A DNA stretch of 55,000 bases from Planctomycetaceae bacterium (GTDB lineage: Bacteria; Planctomycetota; Planctomycetia; Planctomycetales; Planctomycetaceae), in assembly GCA_041398785.1 (NCBI GenBank), contig JAWKUA010000008.1:1-55000 (forward strand), written 5' to 3'. A program made the position numbers and the translations under genes. Below the pieces are notes generated by a model. It saw only the letters and a list, made by a program, of their open reading frames with translations, did not search any database and had not been told where the DNA came from. Each line of letters begins with the position of its first letter. The first letter of the stretch is position 1. Of the stretch, positions 24,555 to 33,877 are shown one piece after another.

Positions 24555-25507
24555 CGACGATCCAGTTCGAATCTCAGGCATTCTTCCAGATCACCATGGT
24601 CGAATTGAAAACCGCTGCGCTGAAGTCTTTCCGGAATCACGCGAGTACTCGCCAGAAGCAGCTCGTCCGCCATTTCTCCCAGCACCAGCCGGGCCGCGAA
24701 ACCGGGCAGCGGAAACACGGTCGGGCGATGCAGCACTTTGCCCAGAGTCCTTGTGAATTCGCCATTGGTAACCGCACCCGGAGTCACAGCGTTAACCGGT
24801 CCGGCAATCGAATCGTTGTCGACGCAGTAGGTGACGGCACGGGCCAGGTCGGCGAGTCCGATCCAGCTCATGTACTGGCGTCCCGATCCGACGACTCCGC
24901 CGACGCCCAGCCGGAACGGCAGCAGCATTTTCGCAAGCGCTCCTCCCCGCGGACTCAGCACTACGCCGATTCTCACGCAGACGACTCGCACGTCCAGCTT
25001 CTCCGCAGCCATCGCTTCGGTCTCCCACTGCCGGCAGACGTCCGCGAGGAACCCGCTGCCGGCATCCGATGACTCAGTCAGTTTCTCGTCGCCGCGGTCG
25101 CCGTAGTAGCCAATCGCCGACGCGCACACCAGCACTTTGGGGCGCTGCTGCACGGCCGCGATGGATTGGACCAGGCTGCGAGTTCCCTGCACACGGCTGT
25201 TGCGAATCTTCGCCTTCCGTTTTTCGTTCCAGCGCCCGCCGGCGATGTTTTCCCCGGCCAGGTGAACGACCGCGTCGACGGATTCCAGCCGGCCGGGATT
25301 GATGAGTCCCGAGTTCGGATCCCAGCGAATGGAATCTTCGTACGCCCCGCTTTCGCCGCGAGTAATCGCGACGACTTTGCGACCTTCAGACGCGAGGTTT
25401 TTCGAAAGCTCGCCACCCACCATCCCGCTGGCTCCGGTGATCGCGACGGTGGTGAGCCCCGAAGACACGGCGGCGGTTTGCGGATCGGTCGATGTGGAGC
25501 CGGACAT
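24551..25507 (-). CDS. TIGR01777-type NAD(P)-dependent epimerase (SDR39U1/YfcH-like)
   Basis: 318 residues. N-terminal Rossmann motif ITGASGMVGGELSKNLASEG (G-x-x-G-x-x-G) at about 24-43. It then has the TIGR01777 landmarks VVHLAGENIAGGRWNEKRKAKI and LVCASAIGYYGDRGDEKLTE (the SDR tyrosine region), followed by FLADVCRQWETEA and MSWIGLADLARAV. The C-terminal extension NAVTPGAVTNGEFTRTLGKVLHRP matches the family. A nucleotide-sugar epimerase fold, but the physiological substrate is unknown in all organisms. Cytoplasmic. First gene of a unit with the small membrane protein (ATGA overlap) and the transporter. Confidence 0.9.
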   Translation of the reverse strand: MSGSTSTDPQTAAVSSGLTTVAITGASGMVGGELSKNLASEGRKVVAITRGESGAYEDSIRWDPNSGLINPGRLESVDAVVHLAGENIAGGRWNEKRKAKIRNSRVQGTRSLVQSIAAVQQRPKVLVCASAIGYYGDRGDEKLTESSDAGSGFLADVCRQWETEAMAAEKLDVRVVCVRIGVVLSPRGGALAKMLLPFRLGVGGVVGSGRQYMSWIGLADLARAVTYCVDNDSIAGPVNAVTPGAVTNGEFTRTLGKVLHRPTVFPLPGFAARLVLGEMADELLLASTRVIPERLQRSGFQFDHGDLEECLRFELDRR

Positions 25508-25937
25508 GGTGTTTCTCCTACTGGGGCGGTGATGTGGAACCCTGTGTTTGTAGACATCATGAGCCCGGATTCAAGATTCTGCATCCGATCATCACGTCAT
25601 ACCGTTGTGCCCACAATTTCCCGAAACGCCGTCACGACGGAACTTCGTTCGATGTGTGAACTGTTTCCCCGAGGCTGGGCGATTCGCCGGCCGGTTGGGC
25701 CTGAACCGCCGGCAAAGTCGTGGCCTAACCGGACCGATGCGGTCACCGCGAATGTTACGACGTCTCTCTGCCCGTACCAGGGCTCCCGCCTCGCTACTCG
25801 TTCCAGGGCTCCCGCCCAGGAACGAGACGGAAGAAATGAACGCAGAGCCCCGGAACGAGACGGACGCTGGGTCCTGGCACAAGTAGTCTGCCACGCAGCG
25901 GGCTCACGCACTGACGCCGGAACGCAACGGGCCGTTT
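25508..25937 (+). other. Gene-free gap carrying a GC-rich dispersed-type repeat
   Basis: 430 bp upstream of the epimerase gene and downstream of the ketosynthase gene, both on the minus strand. No frame with a ribosome-binding site and coherent content. Frames of about 100 residues exist on the minus strand but consist of arginine- and serine-rich translation of the repeat. Contents from 25777 on are described separately; 25508-25770 shows nothing recognisable beyond a probable epimerase promoter region. Confidence 0.5.
25777..25864 (+). repeat. Hairpin-forming direct repeats (CCAGGGCTCCCGCC / GGAACGAGACGGA)
   Basis: CCAGGGCTCCCGCC occurs at 25777-25790 and 25803-25816; GGAACGAGACGGA at 25819-25831 and 25852-25864. 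CTCGTTCC (25797-25804) pairs with GGAACGAG (25819-25826) around a 14-base loop. Words of this kind (mirror halves around a 'ggctcccgcc' core) recur in planctomycete intergenic DNA, so this is probably a dispersed element. Confidence 0.65.
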
Positions 25938-27209
25938 TTATTCTCGCTGCAACGCGGCATCATCCACTCGTTTGGCCACCAGCGACACGTTGTGGCCGCC
26001 GAATCCAAAGCTGTTGTTGATGGCGAAATCGACGGTCGTCTGCCTGGCCTGATTCGGGATATAGTCCAGGTCGCAATCCGGGTCCGGCGTTTCGTAGTTG
26101 ATTGTGGGCGGCAGGACGCCGCGAGCCAGAGCCAGAGCGCAGGCCGACATTTCAACCGCGCAGGCCGCTCCGATCATGTGGCCCAGCATGCTCTTCGTCG
26201 AACTGACTCGCAGTTTCGACGCGTCGTCGCCGAAGACGTTCTTCAGCGCGACGGTTTCCATCGAGTCGTTGTATTTCGTGCTGGTGCCGTGAGCGTTGAC
26301 GTAGGTACGGTCAGCGATTTCGGCGGGATTCAGGCCGGCCGCGTCCAGAGCCATCGTGATTGCCTTGATTGCCTTGCGGCCTTCCGGATCAGGCTGCACC
26401 AGGTGAAAAGCGTCGCTGGTACTGCGGCCGCTGAGCACTTCCGCCCACGCTTTTCCGCCGCGTTTTCGCAGATGGTCCTCCGTTTCAAAGACCAGCACGG
26501 AGGCTCCTTCGGCCATGATGAAACCGGACCGGTCCGCATCGAAGGGACGCATCGAACCTTTCGGGTCGTCATTACGATCGCGGCACATGGCCTTCATATT
26601 GACGAAGGAGGAAATCCCGAGCCTCGTCAGTGACGCTTCGGTTCCGCCGGTAATGACGAAATCCGCTTCACCGCGGCGCAGGTATTCCGTCGCGTCGATC
26701 ATGGCGTGACCGGACGACGAACAGGCGCTGCTGCACGTGTAGGCGGAACCGTGGATGCCGAAGGCCAGGCTGATGTTTCCCGGAGGAGCATTCGGCATCA
26801 GCATGGGAATGGTGAACGGGCTGACTCGCGACGGACCTTTCGTCAGCAGGCGTTCCATTTGAAATTCGTAGGTCTCCAGCCCCGCCAGACCGGCTCCGAT
26901 GATGACGGCCGCGTTTTCGCCGATGTCCGATGTCGGCAAACCTGCGTCTTCCAGCGCTTCGTGAGCCGCATAGACGGCGAACTGGCTGGCTCGGTCCATC
27001 TTCTTGGCGGCCACCAGGTCGTTGACGTTGACTCTGTCCAGATTCAGGTCGCGGACTTCACCACCGATCGTGACAGCCATCTCGCGAACGTCGTGGTCTC
27101 GCAACTGATCCAGGCCGCTAATGCCGGATGTCAGGTTCTTCCAGAAGGTTTCACGGTCATTGCCCAAACAGGTTGCGAACCCGATTCCGGAGATAAAAAT
27201 ACGTTGCAT
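25938..27209 (-). CDS. Beta-ketoacyl-[acyl-carrier-protein] synthase, KAS II (FabF)-like
   Basis: 423 residues from ATG 27209; a longer frame reaches 27290, but the family start MQRIFISGIG is at 27209 with GGAAG upstream. Catalytic triad: C163 (CSSACSSSGHA), H307 (VNAHGTSTKYND) and H344 (K339-S-M-L-G-H). GGTEASLT near 188-195 and NSFGFGGHN at 399-407 are family signatures. The enzyme condenses malonyl-ACP with acyl-ACP in fatty acid or polyketide chain growth. No acyl-carrier protein or other fab gene is adjacent, so this is a stand-alone copy and could serve a specialised lipid rather than housekeeping synthesis. Confidence 0.9.
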   Translation of the reverse strand: MQRIFISGIGFATCLGNDRETFWKNLTSGISGLDQLRDHDVREMAVTIGGEVRDLNLDRVNVNDLVAAKKMDRASQFAVYAAHEALEDAGLPTSDIGENAAVIIGAGLAGLETYEFQMERLLTKGPSRVSPFTIPMLMPNAPPGNISLAFGIHGSAYTCSSACSSSGHAMIDATEYLRRGEADFVITGGTEASLTRLGISSFVNMKAMCRDRNDDPKGSMRPFDADRSGFIMAEGASVLVFETEDHLRKRGGKAWAEVLSGRSTSDAFHLVQPDPEGRKAIKAITMALDAAGLNPAEIADRTYVNAHGTSTKYNDSMETVALKNVFGDDASKLRVSSTKSMLGHMIGAACAVEMSACALALARGVLPPTINYETPDPDCDLDYIPNQARQTTVDFAINNSFGFGGHNVSLVAKRVDDAALQRE

Positions 27210-27396
27210 AAATCTGACTTCCGAGGTCCCTTCCTTGCAAAACCGTACTACAGCAAACAAAAACGCGGCTGCAACGTCCGGACGAGCCAAAACGCTGAAT
27301 CGTCGGTTTTTTTGCGGGTTGCTGGCAGGCGGAAACTCGCGCTGGCAGACTCACGGGATCCCGCCAACCGTTCGACACTGAATTCGGAGCCGATCC

Positions 27397-29493
27397 ATGC
27401 GATTTACCGTGGTCCCGCCAATCGTGCTGCTGTTGCTGACAACCGGAATTCCCGCCCTTGCCGACGGCGAAGGGGACAACAATCCCACCACGGTGCGACG
27501 TATTCCCGCGGAAGGCATCGACGTTCCGGCTGATCGCGAAGCCGCTCTGCGATCGCAACTGGACGCGCTCCAACAGCACATCGCCGAACTGAAACAACGA
27601 AACGATCCGACCACCAGCGAACTTCTGCCGGACGTGATGATCTTCGAACGAGCCGTCCGGGTGGCTCTGGACTACAACGAATTCTTCGACCCGAAAGACA
27701 TCGACAAGGCCGACGAACTGCTGGCCGAAGGAATTTCGCGAGCCGAACAGCTTCTCGACGGCAAGCCGCAGTGGCCGGAACAAAGCGGACTGGTCGTGCG
27801 AGGCTACATCAGCCGCATCGACCACACCGTGCAGCCATACGGTCTGGTGATGCCGAAAACGTACGCGTTCAATCACAGCGTGCCGACTCGCTGCGACATC
27901 TGGTTCCACGGCCGTGGCGAAAAGCTGAGCGAAGTGAATTTCCTGTGGGAACGAATGCACCGACCGGGCGAGTTCACTCCGGACCACACCATCGTGCTGC
28001 ATCCGTACGGCCGCTATTCGAATGCGTTCAAGTTCGCCGGCGAAACGGATGTGCTGGAAGCTCTGGAAGACGTGCAGCGGCGATACCGCATTGACGAAGA
28101 CCGCATCAGCGTGCGAGGTTTCTCGATGGGCGGCGCAGCGTGCTGGCAGTTCGCCGTCCACTATCCCGATCGCTGGTTCGCTGCGAATCCGGGGGCCGGC
28201 TTTTCGGAAACGCCGCAGTTCCTGAAGTTCTTCCAGAAGGAAACGCTGAACCCGACATGGTGGGAAAAGAGATTGTGGCAGGTGTACGACTGCGACAAAT
28301 ACGCGCTGAATCTGCTGCACTGCCCAACGATCGCGTACAGCGGTGAGAACGACATTCAAAAACAGGCGGCTGACGTGATGGAAGCGGCATTGACGGAACT
28401 CCATGTTCCGCTCCGTCACATCATCGGTGCCGGAATGGGACACAGATTTGACGATCCGTCGAAGCAGATGATCGAAGCCAGCATAACTTCGCTGGCGAAA
28501 CAGGGCCGGGTATCGCCGAAGGTCGATCTGCGATTCACGACGCCGACTCTGAAGTACAACCGCATGCACTGGCTGACGATCGACGGCCTGGAACGGCACT
28601 GGGACTTTGCCAGTATTTCTCTAAATCACAATTTCCCGCCGCCGTCAACACATCACATGATCGGACGCAGCAAGAACGACCTGTATTGCATTGCGACCAA
28701 CGTGGCAGCATTCACGCTCGATATTCCGGCGGGAACATTTTCAAACGACGCGGCGGACAATGCTCGCTTCGGTTCGATCTTCACCGTGTGGTTCGACGAC
28801 GGAAATGGTCAGCCGAAGGACTACGTCAGCAGCGCTGGGATATTCTCAGACGGCTCCGCCCGATTGCAGGCTCATAGGGACGCAAACGGCAAATGGGTCA
28901 GCGGGCCGCCGGAACCTGGCCTTCACAAACGCCACAACCTGCAGGGGCCGATCGACGATGCGTTCATGGATTCCTTCGTCTTCGTGCGCCCGACCGGCAC
29001 AGCAGCAAACGAAGCCGCCGGAAAATGGGCGGCGTCGGAACTTGAACGAGCCATCGAACACTGGCGGCGGCATTTCCGCGGCGACGCTCGAGTCGTCAAC
29101 GACAGCGATGTCACCGACGAACTGATTCAGTCGGCGAATCTGGTGCTGTGGGGCGACCCTTCGTCCAACAGCGTCATGTCCCGCATCGCCGGAGAACTGC
29201 CCGTCAAATGGGACAGCGATCAGATCACCGTCGGCAGCAAGACATACGACGCGACTCACCACGCTCCGATTCTGGTTTATCCCAACCCACTGAATCAGGA
29301 CCGTTACGTCGTGTTGAACAGCAGCTTCACGTTTCGCGACTATGCCTATCTGAACAATGCTCGTCAGGTGCCGATGCTGCCGGACTGGGCCGTGATCGAT
29401 CTGAATACGCCGCCTGGTTACGTCTGGCCCGGCAAGGTCGTAGCGGCGAATTTCTTCGATGAACAGTGGCAACTGAAACAGGTCGACCGGTAG
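27397..29493 (+). CDS. Secreted alpha/beta hydrolase, prolyl-oligopeptidase-like
   Basis: 698 residues. Signal peptide (about 1-22, LLLLTTGIPALA). The hydrolase core has the nucleophile elbow G241-F-S243-M-G-G, an acid candidate D319 (YSGENDIQKQ) and H349 (GAGMGHRFDD). WFHGRGEKLSEVNFLWERMH near 168 carries the oxyanion-hole region. After the hydrolase, about residues 365-698 form a beta-rich C-terminal part with no recognised motif, unusual in length. Exported to the periplasm or outside. It probably cleaves an ester or peptide bond in an oligomeric substrate; specificity unknown. Divergent from the ketosynthase gene across 187 bp. Confidence 0.75.
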   Translation: MRFTVVPPIVLLLLTTGIPALADGEGDNNPTTVRRIPAEGIDVPADREAALRSQLDALQQHIAELKQRNDPTTSELLPDVMIFERAVRVALDYNEFFDPKDIDKADELLAEGISRAEQLLDGKPQWPEQSGLVVRGYISRIDHTVQPYGLVMPKTYAFNHSVPTRCDIWFHGRGEKLSEVNFLWERMHRPGEFTPDHTIVLHPYGRYSNAFKFAGETDVLEALEDVQRRYRIDEDRISVRGFSMGGAACWQFAVHYPDRWFAANPGAGFSETPQFLKFFQKETLNPTWWEKRLWQVYDCDKYALNLLHCPTIAYSGENDIQKQAADVMEAALTELHVPLRHIIGAGMGHRFDDPSKQMIEASITSLAKQGRVSPKVDLRFTTPTLKYNRMHWLTIDGLERHWDFASISLNHNFPPPSTHHMIGRSKNDLYCIATNVAAFTLDIPAGTFSNDAADNARFGSIFTVWFDDGNGQPKDYVSSAGIFSDGSARLQAHRDANGKWVSGPPEPGLHKRHNLQGPIDDAFMDSFVFVRPTGTAANEAAGKWAASELERAIEHWRRHFRGDARVVNDSDVTDELIQSANLVLWGDPSSNSVMSRIAGELPVKWDSDQITVGSKTYDATHHAPILVYPNPLNQDRYVVLNSSFTFRDYAYLNNARQVPMLPDWAVIDLNTPPGYVWPGKVVAANFFDEQWQLKQVDR

Positions 29494-29535
29494 TCGGCAG
29501 TTCGATCGGGTAGAATCTCTCGCGGAGGATTTTCA

Positions 29536-30339
29536 ATGCCCAGCCCGTTTCCCGGCATGGACCCGTATCTCGAAGCCCACTGGCGAGACGTCCATCAAAG
29601 CCTGATCATCTACATTCGAGACGCCATCCGGCCCGGTTTGCCGTCGGACCTGCGGCCGCGGGTGGAAGAGCGTGTTTTCGTGCAGGCTTCGTTCGACGAG
29701 TCTCGCACTATCTACCCGGATGTCAGCATTATCGAACGCCACGACCATGATCATTCCGGCGGTGGGACACTGACGGTGACCGATGTCGCGGAACCGATCA
29801 TCGTGCTGCTGGAGGACGACGAGATCTCAGAGAATTTCCTGGAAATCCGCGAAGCCGGAACCGGCGGCCGGTTGATCACAGTCATCGAAGTGCTGAGCCC
29901 TTCCAACCGGTTGCCCGGCCCCGGTCGCGATCAGTACCTCCGCAAACGGACGGAGCTGCAGCAGGGCGGCGTCAACTTTGTCGAACTGGATCTGATTCGC
30001 ACCGGCGACTGGATGCTGCTGATTGACAAATGGCGACTGGCGAACGATCTGCACACGCCCAACCGAGCGTGTGTCTGGCGCGCCGCGCGGCCGAATTGCG
30101 TGGAGTACTATCCGTTTCCGCTGCGACAGCGGCTGCCGTCGATTCGCATTCCGCTGCGGCCGACGGATGAAGACGTCCGGCTGGACCTGCAGCCGCTGAT
30201 CAACAAGTGTTACGAAAACGGCGGCTACGACGACATCGACTATTCTGTCGACTGTGATCCGCCGCTGACCGGTGACGATGCGGAATGGTCGCGGGCGCTG
30301 CTGACCGCGGCCGGACTGCGTTCTGCGAAGAAGCAGTGA
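29536..30339 (+). CDS. DUF4058 family protein
   Basis: 267 residues, starting 12 bases after a strong GGAGG (29523-29527). The beginning MPSPFPGMDPYLEAHWRDVH is the signature of DUF4058, a family common in planctomycetes, cyanobacteria and Chloroflexi. Later family blocks: VEERVFVQ, a strand-rich ITVIEVLSPSNRLPG (a PD-(D/E)xK-like ExE/K arrangement), and YFPLRQRLPSIRIPLR-like text near 200. Distant similarity of this family to nuclease folds has been suggested, but no function is established. Cytoplasmic. It lies 42 bp behind the hydrolase gene. Confidence 0.85.
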   Translation: MPSPFPGMDPYLEAHWRDVHQSLIIYIRDAIRPGLPSDLRPRVEERVFVQASFDESRTIYPDVSIIERHDHDHSGGGTLTVTDVAEPIIVLLEDDEISENFLEIREAGTGGRLITVIEVLSPSNRLPGPGRDQYLRKRTELQQGGVNFVELDLIRTGDWMLLIDKWRLANDLHTPNRACVWRAARPNCVEYYPFPLRQRLPSIRIPLRPTDEDVRLDLQPLINKCYENGGYDDIDYSVDCDPPLTGDDAEWSRALLTAAGLRSAKKQ

Positions 30340-30395
30340 GCTGCCGAAACCGGTGTTCCTCCGAATCCGACAGCGATTCACGGTGTCGTTTTTTC

Positions 30396-31147
30396 ATGGC
30401 CAGCGTATCGCAAGCTTCATCGGTCGGTTCACAAGTCCGCAGTCACGGCTTTGCTGTCGTTGACAGCGTCCTGGATGCCGGTACCGTCGCTTACTTCGGC
30501 CGGCTGGTGGACGACGCTCGATCGAAGTCGCAATCCGCGGAAGCAGTCACCAACAGCAGCGGAACCTACGGGCTGCGGAACCTGACGGATGTCATCCCGG
30601 AAGTCGCTGACCTGGTGCGTCATCCGCAGGTCTGCCGCCTGGTCACCGACATCGCTGGCGACGGAGCGTTCATGGTTCGAGCGACGCTGTTCGACAAGAC
30701 GCCGGGCGCGAACTGGGGAGTCTTCTGGCATCAGGACCTGTCGATCGCGGTTGCATCGCGTCACGACGTCGCCGGCTTCACGTCATGGACTCGCAAGGCC
30801 GGAGTGGACTGCACTCAACCGCCAGTCGCGATCATGGAACAGCTACCGCGGTGCGGCTGCATCTCGACGACTGCACGGCGCGCAATGGGCGTTGAGGGTT
30901 CTTCCGGGAACGCATCTGCTGCAGCGGCTGTCGCAGGGACAGTCGGATGCCGAACAGGCCGGCGCGAACGGAAATCGTCTGCGAAGTCCCGGCCGGCGGT
31001 GTCGTGTTGATGAGACCTCTGCTGCTGCACGCTTCTTCGCCGATGGAGGTGCCCGCGAGTCGCCGTGTGATTCACTTCGAATTCGCCGCCTGCGAATTGC
31101 CGGCTCCGCTGGAGTGGAGATATCGGATTGCCTGCCGAATTCGATAA
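30396..31147 (+). pseudogene. Phytanoyl-CoA dioxygenase (PhyH)-like gene broken by three frameshifts
   Basis: Starts at ATG 30396. Homology-like text runs in three frames: codons in phase with 30396 up to about 30843 (YGLRNLTDVIPEV, then iron-binding H-x-D in FWHQDLS); one base lost near 30844 (TAVRLHLDDCTARNG resumes from 30845); one base lost near 30891 (LRVLPGTHLLQRLSQGQS resumes from 30892); and a gain of one or loss of two near 30950 (EIVCEVPAGGVVLMRPLLLH and RRVIHFEF to the end). The second iron histidine and the 2-oxoglutarate arginine fall in the last part. When joined it is about 250 residues, normal for PhyH, a non-haem Fe(II)/2-oxoglutarate oxygenase. Decay or sequencing error; the frames cannot yield one protein as given. 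Confidence 0.8.
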
Positions 31148-31249
31148 TGCTCACCGGACTTGTCCGGAACCGCGCTTTCCCGGAGACTCAGCCGCCATTG
31201 AACAACCCAGCGCTTGTCATGAACACGAATCGGACGAATCGGACGTTAT

Positions 31250-32935
31250 ATGGGTCCATTTGATCTGCATATCACAAGCACGCTGGGGCTGCTGCTGGGA
31301 ATGAGTCTTGCGGCCGGCGTGTTCGCGGATCTGCTGCACCTGCCGAAAGTCACCGCATATCTGCTGGTGGGCCTGCTGGTGGGGCCGGGCGTCCTGGATC
31401 TGATTCCCGAAGGACAGGTCGATTCGTTTGAGCCGGTTCTGGAACTGGCGATGTCCGTGGTGCTGTTCAACCTCGGCAGTGAATTCACCTTTCGAAGAGT
31501 GCGACGATTCGCCGCTCGCTGCCTGGCGATTTCCGCCGGAGAGATCGCAACAACGTTCTGCATCGTGACGATTGGCCTGCTGGTGTTTGGCTATTCGGGC
31601 AGCATGGCCGTGCTGCTGGGTTGCCTTGCGATTGCGACCGCTCCGGCCACCACGATTCTGGTTCTGAAGGAGTTTCGATCGGAAGGTCCGGTGACGGACT
31701 ACACCGGCTTTCTGGTCGCGGTCAACAACTTCGCCTGCATTGTGGTGTTTGAACTGGCGTTTCTGGCCATTCACCTGCTGCAGGGCAAGCTGCAGATTGG
31801 TGTCGGCCAGCAGCTTGGCCTGCTGGCGATGGATATCGCCGGATCGATGGCAATCGGAGCGCTCGGCGGAGTCATCGTCAGCTACAGCTGCAGTCTGCTG
31901 GCGCGAAGCCGCTGGCTGGTTCTGCTGGTTGCCACAGCCACGTTTCTGCTGGGCATCTGCATCACGCTGGACATCCCCTACATGCTGACGTTTCTGGTCA
32001 TGGGAGTCACTGTCGCCAACACATCCGACAGCACAGCCAAGATCTCTGAAGAGCTTGATCATCTTTCCGGTCTGCTGGCGGTGCTGTTCTTTTCGGTTCA
32101 CGGAACACATCTGGACATCCATGCGTTCGCGGATGTCGGCAAGCTGGGAGCCATCTACATTGTCTGCCGCTTTGCCGGAAAGTGGCTGGGTGTGTACTCG
32201 GTAGCCCGAATCACGCGGCAGTCGTCGGAGATTCGACACTGGCTGGGAAGTTGTCTGTTCGCGCAGGCCGGAGCCGCCATTGCTCTGGCAACGATTGCCG
32301 TGCATCGCGATGCCGAACTGGGCAAGCCCATTCTGGACGTGATCCTGGGATCCGTCGTCGTGTTTGAAATCTTCGGACCGCTGTTCATTCGCCAGTCGCT
32401 GCTGCGAACCGGTGAAGTTCCGCTGGCCAAGGCGATCCGCCATACGAGCAGTACTCCGCTGGACCAGGCCCGGTCACTGACCGACCGTTTCCGTTCGGCG
32501 ATCGGCCGGACGTCACCCGCAACCGTCGGCGGATCAAAGATCAAAGTCAGCGATCTGCTTCGCAAGAGCAAAGGGATTTCTCAGTCGGCGAACTTCGAGG
32601 CCGTGATTTCGCACATCGAACACAGCCACGAAAACACGTATCCGGTTGTGGACGACCGCATGCGAGTCGTCGGCGTCATTCGCTATCCGCTGCTCAGCAA
32701 CGTCATGTTCGACAACAGCGTCAGGGAACTCGTGCGCGCCGAAGACCTGGCGACACACACGGATGCCTTCCTGTATCCCGACGATCCGGCAACGCGCGCC
32801 TTCGAATTGTTCCAGGCCGAGACCGACGACTGCATCCCTGTCATTGCCCGGGAAGAACCCCACGAACTTCTGGGCGTTGTCCGACGAAGTGACGTGATGC
32901 ACGCTCTGATCACACAACATCGACGCAGAAAATAG
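31250..32935 (+). CDS. CPA2 (Kef-type) cation/proton antiporter with C-terminal CBS domains
   Basis: 561 residues. About twelve hydrophobic helices occupy residues 9-395, matching the monovalent cation:proton antiporter-2 fold (LLVGLLVGPGVLDLIPEG, the LAMSVVLFNLGSEF helix, CLAIATAPATTILVLKEFRSEG). The C-terminal 140 residues have two CBS-like units: ISQSANFEAVISHIEHSHENTYPVVDD through VVGVIRYP, and LYPDDPATRAFELFQ through LLGVVRRSDVMHAL. CBS domains commonly bind adenosine nucleotides, so this may be an energy-gated K+ or Na+/H+ antiporter, in place of the more usual TrkA-N domain of Kef proteins. Inner membrane. It directly follows the broken dioxygenase. Confidence 0.85.
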   Translation: MGPFDLHITSTLGLLLGMSLAAGVFADLLHLPKVTAYLLVGLLVGPGVLDLIPEGQVDSFEPVLELAMSVVLFNLGSEFTFRRVRRFAARCLAISAGEIATTFCIVTIGLLVFGYSGSMAVLLGCLAIATAPATTILVLKEFRSEGPVTDYTGFLVAVNNFACIVVFELAFLAIHLLQGKLQIGVGQQLGLLAMDIAGSMAIGALGGVIVSYSCSLLARSRWLVLLVATATFLLGICITLDIPYMLTFLVMGVTVANTSDSTAKISEELDHLSGLLAVLFFSVHGTHLDIHAFADVGKLGAIYIVCRFAGKWLGVYSVARITRQSSEIRHWLGSCLFAQAGAAIALATIAVHRDAELGKPILDVILGSVVVFEIFGPLFIRQSLLRTGEVPLAKAIRHTSSTPLDQARSLTDRFRSAIGRTSPATVGGSKIKVSDLLRKSKGISQSANFEAVISHIEHSHENTYPVVDDRMRVVGVIRYPLLSNVMFDNSVRELVRAEDLATHTDAFLYPDDPATRAFELFQAETDDCIPVIAREEPHELLGVVRRSDVMHALITQHRRRK

Positions 32936-33002
32936 CATGTCCCGACTGACGTGCTGACAGTTGCCCGCAGCCGCCTGCTTCGCCCCGCGGAAGGTCCGTG
33001 AG

Positions 33003-33815
33003 ATGAACATGACACTTCACAACTTCATCGACTTCCACTTTGGTGTGGATGGTGAGTCTGTTTTGCGGCAGCGGCTGGACGCGGGAGAGCCGGTCAACGC
33101 GTTTCTCGACGGAGAAACGCCGCTGCACGTCGCCGTGCGCCGACGCCGAAACGGCGCCGCTGAGATCCTGCTGGAATACGGTGCCGAAATCAACCTGAAG
33201 AATGCACATGGAAAGACGGCGTACGCTCATGCGATTCGGCGCGGCTTCGTCGAAACGGCGGAACTGCTTTCGTCACGAGGCGCCAGTCCGGAATTAAACG
33301 CCGCTGACCGTTTGGCCGTCGCGGTGGTCAGTGGCCGGCTCGACGGTGCGCGTGCGATCCTGGCAGAACACCCGCGCGCTGCCCGAACCGGCAATCCCGA
33401 AGAAGATCGCCTGCTGGCTGATGTCGCCGGACGACAGAATTCGGAAGCCGTCATCCTGCTCATCGCGGCCGGCGCCGATCTGGCTGCGCCGGGTCTGGAT
33501 TCGGGAACGCCACTGCATCAGGCCGCCTGGTTCGGGCAGCCCGCGAACGCCCGACTGCTGATTGACGCAGGAGCCCCGCTGGACATTTTTGACAATGTCC
33601 ACAACAGCTCGCCGCTGGGCTGGGCGGTCCACGGTTCGCGTTACTCCGGCGATGCCGACCGGCACCAGGCAGCCTACGAGGAACTTGTTCAAATGCTGCT
33701 TGATGCCGGGTCATCCCTGCACTATCCGGATCAGCCGGACACGAGCACCTACCTGACCCGACTGCGCACCGACGCGACTCCGGGTGTGCTGGCGCGATTG
33801 CCGGAAATTCCGTAA
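33003..33815 (+). CDS. Ankyrin-repeat protein
   Basis: 270 residues from ATG 33003 with GGAAGG 8 bases upstream; the frame opens at 32961 but lacks a site there. Repeats seen: GETPLHVAVRRRRNGAAEILLEYGAEIN, KTAYAHAIRRGFVETAELLSSRGAS, a degenerate third unit near RLAVAVVSGRLDGARAIL, then SGTPLHQAAWFGQPANARLLIDAGAPLD and a last partial SPLGWAVHGSRYSG. Ankyrin repeats mediate protein-protein contact. No signal peptide or enzymatic domain. It starts 68 bp behind the antiporter stop, so co-transcription is likely. Target unknown. Confidence 0.85.
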   Translation: MNMTLHNFIDFHFGVDGESVLRQRLDAGEPVNAFLDGETPLHVAVRRRRNGAAEILLEYGAEINLKNAHGKTAYAHAIRRGFVETAELLSSRGASPELNAADRLAVAVVSGRLDGARAILAEHPRAARTGNPEEDRLLADVAGRQNSEAVILLIAAGADLAAPGLDSGTPLHQAAWFGQPANARLLIDAGAPLDIFDNVHNSSPLGWAVHGSRYSGDADRHQAAYEELVQMLLDAGSSLHYPDQPDTSTYLTRLRTDATPGVLARLPEIP

Positions 33816-33877
33816 GTCATCTGCGACAGAAGTGTGAACTCCCTCGCAAGAACTCCGCCGTGAGGCAAATCAGCAGC

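Noticed and set aside
27157..28599. 480-residue minus-strand frame
   Set aside because: Shadow of the secreted hydrolase and its upstream gap; valine/histidine-rich translation.
31217..32443. 408-residue minus-strand frame
   Set aside because: Mirror of the antiporter gene, which has clear membrane helices and CBS text.
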